Of a stretch of 64,000 nucleotides of DNA, positions 45,341 through 54,961 are shown piece by piece; within the stretch, counting starts at the first letter, position 1, and every line of letters begins with the position of its first letter. The stretch is from UBA10649 sp963700745. GTDB taxonomy: Bacteria > Actinomycetota > Actinomycetes > S36-B12. The notes under the pieces were generated by a model, which saw only the letters and a program-made list of their open reading frames with translations, was not told the DNA's origin and did not search any database. The position numbers and the translations under genes were made by a program. The stretch covers positions 62,001 to 126,000 of the forward strand of contig CAVOYT010000002.1 of the NCBI GenBank assembly GCA_963700745.1, read 5' to 3'.

Positions 45341-46520
45341 CTACCACGTGACGTGCAGTGTCGGCGGGGCGCGGAACTCCCAGCCCCGGAACGCCACCTC
45401 GTGCCGAGGATCGAGCGCCAAGCTCGGGCAGCGGCGTCGACCAGCACCTGCAGCGCGATGCGCTCCTGACCCCGGGCGAAGGCGTGACCCGCGCAGAAGT
45501 GCGGCCCGTACCCGAAGGCCGCGTTGGCCTTGAACGCTCGCGCGGATGTCGAACCGATCCGGGTCGTCGAACTACCGTCTCGTCGCGGCAGGCACTCGCC
45601 ACGACGGCGCCGACGGCGGCACCGGCCGGGATGGTGCGCCCGCCGAGCTCGACGTCCGTGTCGGCCTGGCGGGTCTGCGTTCCGATCGGTGCCACCCAGC
45701 GCAGGCCCTCGTGGACGGCGTCGTCCCAGCGTTCGGGCTCGGCGCGGACGAGATCCAGCTGGTCGCGGTCGGCGAGCAGCCCGTCCAGGCAGGATCCGGC
45801 GCCGTGGCCCGGCTCCTGCATGCCCGCCGAGGATGAGGACCTTGAGCGACGGCAGCACCTCCTCGATCGTGCGCAAGCGGCCCACCGTCAGCATCGATGC
45901 GATCGTGGAGCCGTCGGGTGACTCCTGCATCGCCGCCATCAACGGGCGCAGCTCGGCATCGATGCGCTCGGCGGTGTCGTCGTTGATGCGCTGCTTCTCC
46001 GGATCGTTCTCGAAGTTCGTGGCGCCCATGGCCAGTCCGTGGAACCAGTCCTGCAGCGTGTCCGGCCGGGAGGTGGCCCAGACCGAGGACGGCGCCGAGG
46101 CTCAGCACGGAGATCGGCTCGAAGTAGGTGGCCATCAGCTCGGCTCGACGGTCCGGGCGCGCGAGCAGCGCCATCGAGGGCCGCCCGGGCGATCGGCGTC
46201 ACGAGGTCGTCGATGTAGGACGGCCACGACTCGCGGCCGGTACTTCGCGTCGAGGCTGCGGCGCAGGTCGAGGTGCCGATCCCCGTCCACCGTGAGGATC
46301 GTCGGGCCGCCGAAGGACCGGTCGAGCGGGGAGCCGTCGACCTCGCGCGGTGAACAGCTCGGGGTGGGTCGTGACGAACTCGACGTCGGCGGCCCGGGTC
46401 ACGAGCCACAGGTCGACCGACGGCACCCAGGCGACCGGCTCGTCCGCTCTCAGCCGGGCGTAGAGCGGGGTACGGATCGTCCTCCAGCTGCTCGACCGTG
46501 ATGGTCTCGGCGATTCCCAC
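45341..46520 (-). CDS. Second cytochrome P450, multiple frameshifts
   Basis: N-terminus MGIAETITVEQLEDDPYPA, then pieces in shifted frames: VDLWLVTRAADVEFVTTHPELFTA, RRELMATYFEPISVLSLGAVLGLG, EEVLPSLKVLILGGHAG (I-helix region), WDDAVHEGLRWVAPIGTQTRQAD with the Glu-x-x-Arg, ELGGRTIPAGAAVGAVVASA, and the heme loop FGYGPHFCAGHAFARGQER. It ends PPTLHVTW at a TAG read from 45343-45341. At least six breaks. About 390 residues. Clearly distinct from the first P450. Convergent with the GS gene; downstream of the luciferase-like and ADC-like genes, four bases from the former. Confidence 0.85.
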
Positions 46521-46524
46521 CGGA

Positions 46525-47449
46525 TCAGCGTGTCAGGTCGTCGACGCGCGCGATGACCTCTCGGCAGAAACGGGCGTGGTCGTCACGGTCGTCGATGAAG
46601 ATGGACGGCTTGATGACGAACGTGGTGAAGCCGAGCGCCATCTGGCGGGGGATCTCGTCGAGCGCGGCGGGCAGCGGAGCGACCGAGTCGTCGTCAGGGA
46701 AGTCGACGCGGGTGCCGCCGACCAGTTCGAGCCCGTCGAGTGACCTCCCTCCCGCCGCGAGGCCGCTGCGCAGGACCTCGACCTCCTCCGGAGTCACCCG
46801 GCCCAGCGGGTGGAATCCACTCCCGTAGCGGACCAGCCGCTCGAGCACCTTGCCGTGCACGCGCTCGCCGCCGAACCACATCGCCGGTCCGTTCGGACGT
46901 CCACGGCTTCGGCTCGAGGTACACGTCGTCGAACGAGTAGAACTCGCCGTGGTGAGTGACCGGCGACTGGGCGAAGACCTTCGCCCAGATCTCGAGCTGT
47001 TCGTCGAGGATCCGGCCCCTCTTCGAGAACGGGATCGCCCAGGGCGTCGTACTCGTCCCGGTGCCAGCTGACGGTGGGCTGGATCACGAGGCGGCCCTCG
47101 CTGAGCAGGTCAAGCGTGGCGAGGTCGTGCGCCAGCACGAGCGGGTGCCGGAGCGGAGCGATCAGGGCGATCGCCCCGACGCGGATCCGGGTGGTCGCCG
47201 CTGCGATGGCGCTCAGCAGGACGAGGTTGGAGGGCCAGGCGGTGACCGGGTCCTGATTGCCCGGCATCGCGTAGTCGCGCGGGTTGGCCATCCGCCCCTG
47301 GCTGCCGGCGGACGGTCCCGAGGAGGACGTGGTCGCTGACCATGACCATGTCGAAGCCCGGCGTCCTCGGCCTCCTGGGCCATGCGCACGATGCCGCGGA
47401 TGTCGCGCGGGTCCGTCATCGTCCAGTTCTCGGTCAGCACGCTGACCAT
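46525..47449 (-). CDS. Luciferase-like (LLM class) flavin/F420-dependent oxidoreductase, frameshifted
   Basis: TIM-barrel LLM family. ATG 47449: MVSVLTENWTMTDPRDIRGI, then GHGQ-frame fragments equal to VMVSDHVLLG, PRDYAMPGNQDPVTAWPSNL, ATTRIRVGAIALIAPLRHPLVLA, SEGRLVIQPTVSWHRDEYDALG, and after further breaks MWFGGERVHGKVLERLVRYGSGF...ALGFTTFVIKPSIF to the stop at 46525. Breaks near 47380, 47300, 47035 and 46890. About 305 residues. Whether FMN or F420 is used cannot be told. Start lies 17 bases after the ADC-like stop, same operon. Confidence 0.8.
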
Positions 47450-47465
47450 CCGCGGCGTGCCACGG

Positions 47466-48278
47466 TCAGACCGGCTGCGAGGAGTCCGTCAGCAAGGTGC
47501 CGCCGGCGAACGTGGTGCCGACCTCGCAGTAGTAGCCGGCGATGATCTCGTCGACCGGCAGCAGGGAGGCGGGCTCGTCCCACGGCGAGTCCTGGAGCGT
47601 GAGCTCGGCGTCGCCGACCCATGGCTGGCCGAGGTCGAGGTCGACCCCGCCCATCGTGACGACCTGTTGCATGGACATCCCGGCTCCCGGGCACGAGGGA
47701 TGGCATCACGCGGTGATGAAGCATCTTGTGGGCGTTGACGAAGCCGTTCGACTCGGCCGGCTCACGCAGGGTCACCTTCGCGGAGGCGAGGCGGTGGTCG
47801 TAGGCGGCCAGCGAGGCTCCGAAGGTGCCACCGGGCGGCGATCCGTGGCGCAGCCTTCCCGCGGTTGTACGGACGAGTGACGAAGACACTGCCGAGCTTC
47901 TTGGGGTAGCCCTGGAACCAGCCGCGGCCGATCGCGAAGTCGGTGGTGACCCAGATGAGGACGCAGCGGCTGTAGGTCACGCCCTGGTAGGAGCAGCGCA
48001 CGACGACGAAGGCCTCGAGGTACTGGGACCGTGAGGGATCGAGCAGTTCCGCACCGCCCTCGCTGCACGACTGCCAGTCGGCCCAGATGAACGCGACGGC
48101 GCCCGGGTCGTCGGGAGCGAGATCGACATCGGCGGGAAGGATGGCACGCACGTTCGCGGGGTTGGTCCGGTACTCCACGGTGAGCAGGGTTCCCGAGTAG
48201 TGCCAGGGCATCTCAGGGATGAGGGCCGATGACCCCGGAAGGGGAGAAGGGCGGCAGGAAGCCGTGGAGATCGCTCAT
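47466..48278 (-). CDS. Acetoacetate decarboxylase family protein, frameshifted
   Basis: Starts ATG 48278 (MSDLHGFLPPFSPSG), shifts near 48240 (extra G) to MPWHYSGTLLTVEYRTNP, AFIWADWQSCSEGG, YLEAFVVVRCSYQGVTYS, then FQGYPKKLGSVFVTRPYNR, whose Pro-Lys-Lys matches the Schiff-base lysine motif (YPKK) of acetoacetate decarboxylase. After breaks near 47850 and 47690 it ends with IAGYYCEVGTTFAGGTLL. About 270 residues. ADC-family members also act as aldolases or dehydratases in catabolic and antibiotic pathways. First gene of a three-gene operon under operator E. Confidence 0.83.
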
Positions 48279-48299
48279 GGGGGAGCACCCTAGCGCCTT

Positions 48300-48319
48300 C
48301 TCGTTCGTGTCCGAATGAA
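48300..48319. promoter_or_regulatory. Shared regulon operator, site E
   Basis: CTCGTTCGTGTCCGAATGAA, 22 bases upstream of the ADC-like gene on the minus strand; matches ATCGTTCGG-N2-CCGAACGAT at 15 of the 18 fixed positions by my count. Confidence 0.6.
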
Positions 48320-48424
48320 AATGCAGCAATGGCCGTTTCACCCAAGGTCACAAGTTCTTCGCACTTTCGGGACATTGGGCGAAAGCGCTTGACGGGGCAC
48401 TTCGCTTGCTCCACGCTCCTCCCT

Positions 48425-48444
48425 ATCGTTCGGGTCCGTACGAC
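48425..48444. promoter_or_regulatory. Shared regulon operator, site F
   Basis: ATCGTTCGGGTCCGTACGAC, 20 bases before the permease start. A TTGACG -35-like box is at 48389-48394, placing the operator at or just after the transcription start. Confidence 0.72.
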
Positions 48445-48463
48445 TCTTGACAGGGAGACATTC

Positions 48464-49978
48464 ATGGCTGGACTGCAACCGGCGCCGGAGGAGACTCAGG
48501 AGACCGCCCTCCATCACGGGCGTCTTGGTGTCATTGGGATCGTCTTCTTCGTGGTGGCCGCCGCCGCCCCCCTGGTGGGAATGACGGGTGCGGTGCCGGT
48601 GGCCATCGTGCTGGGCAACGGCGCAGCCGCACCGGGCGCCTATGTCGCGGTCGGCCTCGTCCTCCTGCTGTTCAGCGTCGGATACAACGCGATGAGCCGG
48701 CACGTGACGAACACCGGCGCCTTCTTCGCCTACGTGGGTCGCGGCCTGGGGATCTCGCCCGGGGTCGGGTCGGCGTTCGTCTCCCTTGTGGCCTACATCG
48801 CGATCCAGCTGGCCATCTACGGCTTCTTCGGCGCGGTCATGTCCGGGCAGATGGCCGCTCAGTTCGGCATCGAGCTCGACTGGTGGATCTGGGTGCTCAT
48901 CGCGTGGGCGCTCGTGACCGGCCTGTCGCTCTTCAGTGTTGACGTCGGCGCGAAGGTCCTCGGCGTCCTCATGGGCCTGGAGCTCCTCGCTCTCGTGGTG
49001 ACCGCCCTTGCGGTCATCTTCCAGGGCGGTGGCCCTGAGGGCTTCGACCTGGCCGCCTCGTTCGCGCCGAGCAACATCTTCGTCGGCGGGCTGGCCGGAT
49101 CGGCCGGCATCGCCCTCGCCTTCGCGTTCGCGTCCTACATCGGCTTCGAGGCGACCGCGATCTACGGCGAGGAGGCCAGGGACCCGCATCGCACGGTTCC
49201 GCGCGCGACCTACCTCGCCGTGGGCATCATCGCCGTCGTCTTCGCCCTGACTCGCTTCGCGGTCGTGTCCGGACTCGGAGCATCGACCATCGTCGACCAG
49301 GTGCTGGAGATCTCCGGAGGACTCGAGGACCCGGCCGCCGTCCTGTTCACGGTCGCGTCGCAGTACGTCGGCGACTGGATGGCCACGCTGATGGGATGGC
49401 TGGTCCTGTCCAGCCTGTTCGCCGGGCTGCTGGCGTTCCAGAACTCGGCGGCCCGGTACTTCTTCGCGATGGGTCGAGCCCGGGTTCTGCCGCAGCGGCT
49501 CGACCGCGTCAACTCCTCCGGCGCTCCGATGGCGGCTTCGCTGACCACGTCGGTCATCGCCTTCCTCGTGATCGTGATCTTCGCGGTCCAGGGGCTCGAC
49601 CCGGTGACGAACATGTTCTTCTGGTTCAGCGGGCTCGCGGTGGTGGCCATCGTCTGGGTGGAGATGCTCGTCTGCCTGGCGGTGATCATCTACTTCCGCC
49701 GGACCGGGGAGGACAAGCGCGTCTGGAACACGGTGATCGCGCCGGTGGGCGCGCTGATCCTGCTGGCCCTCGGCCAGTACCTCCTCACGTCGCGATTCGG
49801 CCTGCTCGCCGGGACCGTGGCGGAGGGCGTGGACCCGTCGGTCCAGGCCTGGGGCCTGAACCTGCTGGGCTGGTTCCTCATCACGCTGCCGTTCATCCTG
49901 TTCGTGATCGGCGTCATCGTCGGCTCGGTGCGGCAGAACAAGGAGAACGTCGACGCGGTCGCCGACCTCGTCAGCTAG
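48464..49978 (+). CDS. APC-superfamily amino acid/amine permease
   Basis: 504 residues, intact, about twelve to thirteen transmembrane helices. N-terminal helix IGIVFFVVAAAAPLVGMTGAVP with the APC unwound-helix glycines, TGAFFAYVGRGLG, ASYIGFEATAIYGEEARDPHRTVPRA (conserved cytoplasmic loop), AGLLAFQNSAARYFFAMGRARVLP. Best fits the APC group of PuuP/aromatic and amine importers, by context an importer of the regulon's substrate. ATG with CAGGGAGA upstream. Downstream of operator F. Confidence 0.92.
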   Translation: MAGLQPAPEETQETALHHGRLGVIGIVFFVVAAAAPLVGMTGAVPVAIVLGNGAAAPGAYVAVGLVLLLFSVGYNAMSRHVTNTGAFFAYVGRGLGISPGVGSAFVSLVAYIAIQLAIYGFFGAVMSGQMAAQFGIELDWWIWVLIAWALVTGLSLFSVDVGAKVLGVLMGLELLALVVTALAVIFQGGGPEGFDLAASFAPSNIFVGGLAGSAGIALAFAFASYIGFEATAIYGEEARDPHRTVPRATYLAVGIIAVVFALTRFAVVSGLGASTIVDQVLEISGGLEDPAAVLFTVASQYVGDWMATLMGWLVLSSLFAGLLAFQNSAARYFFAMGRARVLPQRLDRVNSSGAPMAASLTTSVIAFLVIVIFAVQGLDPVTNMFFWFSGLAVVAIVWVEMLVCLAVIIYFRRTGEDKRVWNTVIAPVGALILLALGQYLLTSRFGLLAGTVAEGVDPSVQAWGLNLLGWFLITLPFILFVIGVIVGSVRQNKENVDAVADLVS

Positions 49979-50008
49979 CGCCGGCGGCCGGGTGGCCAGA
50001 ATGTGGCC

Positions 50009-51192
50009 ATGACCGGTGCTCACGACGACGACGACGCTCCCCTCGGGGGCGTCATCGTCGTTCGGTGGAGCAGGCGATCTCGGCACCTTTCGCGACCCGA
50101 CAGCTGGCGGACCTCGGCGCCACCGTCATCAAGGTCGAACCAGCCGGCAAGGGGATTTCGCGCGCCACTACGACACCGTCATGAACGGTCAGTCGGCCAA
50201 CTTCGTCTGGGCGAATCGCGGCAAGCAGTCGGTCGTGCTCGACCTGCGTGACGAGGGCGACCGGGCGGTGCTGAGCGCGCTGATCGCCGGCGCCGACGTC
50301 TTCGTGCACAACATGGCTCCGGACGCGGCCCGCCGGGCGCGGATCGACGCCGACACGCTCGTGTCCGTCTCATCCGGGCCTCGTCGCCTGCGAGATCTCC
50401 GGATACGGGCGAGGCGGGCCGCGGGCGGATGACAAGGCCTATGACCTCGCCGTGCAGGCGGAGGCCGGGGCGTTCTCCGTGACCGGAGCCGCCGACGAGA
50501 TGAGCAAGGTCGGGTTCTCCGCGGCCGACATCAGCGCTGGCATGTACGCCCTCTCCGGCATCCTCGCCGCGCTCGTCCGTCGAGAGCGGACAGGCCGCGG
50601 GGCCGCGATCCGGGTGTCCATGCTCGACTCGCTCGCCGAGTGGATGTCGGCGCCGCTCTACGGCGCCGTGTACGGCGGCGGCCAGCCGCCCAGGACGGGT
50701 CGCCGGCACCACGCGATCGCCCCGTACGGCACCTTCGGCCTGGACGACGGTTCGACGGTTCTGATCGCCGTGCAGTCCGATGCGGAGTGGCGCCGGCTGG
50801 CGGCCGACGTGCTGGGGGACGTCGACCTCGCATCGGACGCCCGGTTCGCCACCAATCCCGATCGCATCGCGAATGTCACCGTGCTCGAGGAGATCGTGTC
50901 GACGGCACTGCGGCGTCGGCCGGCCGACGAGGTTCGGGAGCGGCTGCGAGCAGCTCGCATAGCGACCGCCCGGGTGAACGACCTGGCCGAGGTATGGGAG
51001 CACCCGCAACTGCGTGCACGTGGACGGTTCGTCGAGGTCGATACGCCTACCGGTCGGGTCGAGATGCTCGCGGCTCCGTTCGACATCAGTGGGTGGATCC
51101 CATCGGTCGCTCCCGTGCCGGCGCTGGACGAGCATGCTCCCGGGCTCGTGCCAGACACACGGGCGAGGGGCGAGGCCGACCGCGCCGAGTGA
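50009..51192 (+). CDS. CaiB/BaiF family CoA-transferase (class III), frameshifted
   Basis: Transfers CoA between carboxylic acids. ATG 50009 (MTGAHDDDDAPLGGVIVV), shift near 50062 to VEQAISAPFATRQLADLGATVIKVEP, shift near 50147 to NGQSANFVWANRGKQSVVLDLR, ADVFVHNMAPDAARR, shift near 50380, then ADDKAYDLAVQAEAGAFSVTGA with the catalytic Asp region, GMYALSGILAALVRRERTGRG and the C-terminal domain to 51192. About 394 residues. Thirty bases after the permease, same strand, so likely co-regulated; could activate an aryl- or gamma-linked acid. Confidence 0.87.
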
Positions 51193-51218
51193 CGGTGTGC
51201 CGAGAACCTCCGTGCGGG

Positions 51219-53910
51219 TCAGGCCTTCTCGCCGCGGGCTCGACGAATCGCCTTGTCGATCTCGATGACGACCGGCACGATCAGCGCGACGCCCCAGACC
51301 GCGAGCCACTGCGAGCCGGTCAGGCTGGTCGTCAGCAGCATCCGCTGGAAGAGCGGGAGCTCGATCGCGAGCACGGTGAGCACGGCCGGCACCAGCATCC
51401 AGAGCAAGTAGGGGAGGTACGGGCCGTCCCAACCGGGGATCACCCCGCGTCGCAGGGAGATCGCCAGGAACATGGTGCTGATCGCGAGGATCCCGAACGT
51501 CATCGACTGCGCGGTCGGAACGCCGAGCTCGTCCTCCCAGATGAACGGCAGCAGGCTCACGATCGACTGGACGAGTCCGTAGACGAGCCACCGCGGTGCC
51601 GTCCTGCGGTTGAGGATCGGGACCGTCGGGTCTCGCGGGGGCAGCTCCATGATGCCGGGCTCGGTGGTGTCGGTGGAGATGCCGAGTGCCGGGAAGATGC
51701 CGATCAGGAACGAGACGAACAGCAGCTGCACGGGAGTCAGGACCGACCCCTTGTTGATGTCGAGCAGGCTGGCGATCAGCATGACACCGAGCAGTCCGAA
51801 GAGGCCGGCCATGACGTAGCGGATCTGCGCGGTGATCTTGCCGTAGATGTCGCGCCCCAGCTCGATCGCATGGACCAGGGTCGCGAAGTTGTCGTCGAGC
51901 AGGATCATGTTGGCCGACTGCTTGGTCACCTCGCTGCCGCTGCCCATCGCGACGCCGACGTCGGCCTTCTTCAGCGCGGCGGCGTCGTTCACGGCGTCGC
52001 CGGTCATGGCGACGATGTCCCCGCGGTCCTGCATGGTCGTCACCAGGCGGAGCTTGTCCTGCGGCGAGACCCGGCCGAACACGTGCAGCTCAGGCAGCTT
52101 CTCGAGCAGCTCGGGTTCGGACAGCTTCTGCAGCTCGGGCCCGGTGATGACGCCGGGGCCGAGACCCAGGTCGCCGGCGATGGCGCGCGCGGTGATGGCG
52201 TGGTCGCCGGTGATCATGCGGACGTCGATGCCGGCGTGCAGGGCTGCCGTCACCGCCGCCTTGGCCGACGGTCGGAGCGGGTCGATGATGCCGATCAGGG
52301 CGACGAAGGTCAGCTCCTGGACCGTGGCCATCGGATCGGCCTGGACGACCTGCCAGCTCGTCCGGGCGGAACGTGCGGATCGCGAAGGACATGACTCGAA
52401 GTCCCTGCTCCGCGAGCTCGCGGTTGGCGTCCAGCGTCTGGGTGCGGATCTGGTCGATGGGCACGACCTGGTCGTCGAGATAGCCGTGGGTGCACCGCTC
52501 GAGGATGACGTCCGGGGCGCCCTTCACCAGCTCGATGAGCCGGTCCTCGCCCTCGAAGGGCGCCAGGTGGAAGGTGGCCATGAACTTGTAGGCCGAGTCG
52601 AAGGGGACCTCGGCGGCCCGCGGGTACTCGCGGCGGGAGCCGGCCGCGTCCACGCCCATCTTGGCGGCCAGGACGACGAGCGCCGCCTCGGTCGGGTCAC
52701 CGACCACCTCGCCGTCGTCGGTGACGGTGGCGTCTCCGCAGAGGGCGAGCCCGTAGCCGAGGGCGTCGAAGTCGACCGCCGCCTTGCCGGCGCCGTGCAG
52801 GATCGCGCCGGGCTTCTGGTACCCGGATCCCTCGATCTTGTACCACTGGCCGAAGGCGAACATCCGCGTCGCCGTCATCATGTCCATCGTCAGCGTGCCG
52901 GTCTTGTCGCTGTTGATGGCGCTGGTCGAGCCGAGGGTCTCGACGTCGTTGAGGTTCTTGACGACGGCCTTCGCCTTCGCCAGCCGCTGCGCGCCGTAGG
53001 AGAGCATCGCCGTGAGGAAGGTGGGCAGTCCGGCGGGGATCGCGGAGATCGCGGTGGTGATGCCGAGCAGGATCACGGCGTTGGCATCCAGCCCCCGCCA
53101 GAAGCCGAGGGCCACGATGATGGCGACGGCGACCCAGGCGACGATGGCCAGCCGCACGGTCAGGGTGCGCATCTCCTTGCGGAGCGGCGAGTCGGTCTGC
53201 TTGACCGCGTTGAGCATCCCGGCGATCTTGCCCATCTCGGTGGTGGATCCGGTCGCGGTGACGATGTAGGTGGCCGTGCCTCGGGTGACCGACGTGTTCT
53301 GGAACAGCATGTTCGTGCGGTCACCGAGGGCGGTGTCGGGATCGGGCACGGCGCTCGGGACCCTTCGGCACCGGGGCGCTCTCGCCGGTCAGGGCGCTCT
53401 CGGCTGCCTCCAGCGACGCCGACATGACGATGCGGCCGTCGGCGGGTACCAGGTCGCCGGCCTCGACCAGCACGATGTCGCCGGGAACGAGGTCCGCGGC
53501 GGACACCTCCGCCAGACTGGTCGTCGCGCCGGACCCGGGCCGATGGCACCTGCAGCGAGTCGAGCGCCTCGACGCTGGCGCGGGCCTTGAGCTCCTGCCG
53601 CGATCCGAGCACGATGTTCAGGACGACGAGCGCCGGCGACCAGGAGCGCGGTCTCCTCCTGGGCGATGAGCCACGACACCACGGCCACGATGGTGAGCAT
53701 GATGTTCATCGGATCGGCCCACTGGGCCAGCGCGATCTGCCACGCCGATCGGCGAGGAGACTTGGGGAGGATGTTGGGTCCGTAGCGGTCCAGTGCCGCG
53801 GTCGCGCCTGGACGGTGAGGCCGGTGACCAGGTCGGTGTTCAGCTCGTCGGCGACCTCCTCGGGAGTCCGGACGAACCACGGCGTGCTGGTCAAGGGACG
53901 CGTCAGCCAT
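51219..53910 (-). CDS. P-type cation-transporting ATPase (P2/P3 type), frameshifted
   Basis: Ion pump with about ten membrane helices. Start 53910 (MADASLDQHAV), cation-ATPase N-terminal segment with ATAALDRYGPNILPKSPRRS, actuator SLEAAESALTGESAPV (TGES), membrane PEGL-equivalent AISAIPAGLPTF, phosphorylation motif NSDKTGTLTMDM, KGAPDVILERC, hinge AMTGDAVNDAAALKKADVGVAMG, then the C-terminal helices to RRARGEKA at 51219. The IPAGLP (not PEGLP or PVALP) and D-A-VND variant suggest a P3A (H+) or divergent type II pump. Breaks near 53810, 53625, 53535, 53360 and 52345. About 895 residues. Convergent with the CoA-transferase. Confidence 0.87.
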
Positions 53911-53996
53911 GGTGCCGCTCCTTCGTCACGTCCGTGGACGTGTTCGGTCGCCTTCCGCGGTTCCGGCCACCCTGCCACGATCGTCCGATCGGGTCG

Positions 53997-54961
53997 CTAC
54001 CGGGAGCGCTCGGCGAGGAAGACGCCGACGAGGACCACGACCGCGCCCGATCAGCTGCACCGGCGGTCAGCACCTCGCCGAGGGCGGCCCACGCGATGAA
54101 GGTGGCAAGGAGGGGCTCGGTCATGCCGATCACTGATGCCTGCGACGCCCGGATGTGGTGCAGGGAGACCACGATCAGCCAGAACGGCACGACGGTGCCG
54201 AGAACGACCATGTAGGTGCACAGCGCCCAGATCGGCACCGCCGCGCTGCCCTCGCCCAGCGGATAGCCGTCGCCGGTCAGCGTCTCCCAGGGGAAGGACC
54301 ACCATGGCTGGACGATCGCCCAGAACAGGGCGGCTGCGCCGAACCCCCACATCGTCAGCGACACCGGGTCGCGTGGTTCGGGCCGCTGTACCTGCGCGTC
54401 GCCCAGGAGGAAGTAGATGGCCAGCGCGGCGGCCGCCCCGAAGGCGGCCGCGACACCCGAGGGCGTTGAGCGTGAATCCCTGCCAGACCTGCGCCACCAT
54501 CGCCAGGCCGAGCAGCGCGATGACGAGACCGAGCCAGACGATGCGCGGAGTTCGGTGCCTCAGGCCGAAGTGGAACCACAGGGCCACCATGATCGGGGCG
54601 GTGAACTCGATGAGCAGGGCGATGCCGACAGGGAGCAGCTCGATGGCGACGAAGTACAGGTACTGCGTCATCGCGACGCCGAGGACGCCGTAGGCCAGCA
54701 GGATCCAGAACTCGGACCGGCGGATGCGCAGGGCCGCCGGCCGGGTCAGGGCCACGACGATGAGCAGGATGAGGAAGGCCGCCGTGACGCGGAGCTGCGA
54801 CAGTCGTGCCGGGTCGATGCCGCTGATGAGGATCGACTTGCTGATCGGTCCCGTTGAGGGCGAACAGCGTCGCGGCGACGAGGTAGAGGACGTACCCGCC
54901 GTGCGGGGTGCTGGCGTGCGGCCAGAGCCACTCCGGGGATGGGCTCGGCGAGGTCGCTCAC
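53997..54961 (-). CDS. EamA/RhaT-family DMT transporter, frameshifted
   Basis: About 320 residues with ten short membrane helices in two EamA repeats. GTG 54961 overlaps the glgM stop. Pieces: YVLYLVAATLFALNGT, SKSILISGIDPARLSQLRVTAAF, ILLAYGVLGVAMTQYLYFVAIELLPVGIALLIEFTAP (in parts), then FWAIVQPWW, YMVVLGTVVPFWLIVVSLHHI and SVIGMTEPLLATFIAWAALGEVLT, ending AERSR at a TAG from 53999-53997. Breaks near 54940, 54855, 54462 and 54050. Drug/metabolite exporters of this family move amino acids or metabolites; the cargo is unknown. Confidence 0.83.

Noticed and set aside
48338..50086. A 582-codon minus-strand frame
   Set aside because: Fully antisense to the intact permease gene, rich in His/Asp/Glu/Arg as expected of a shadow of membrane-protein codons.
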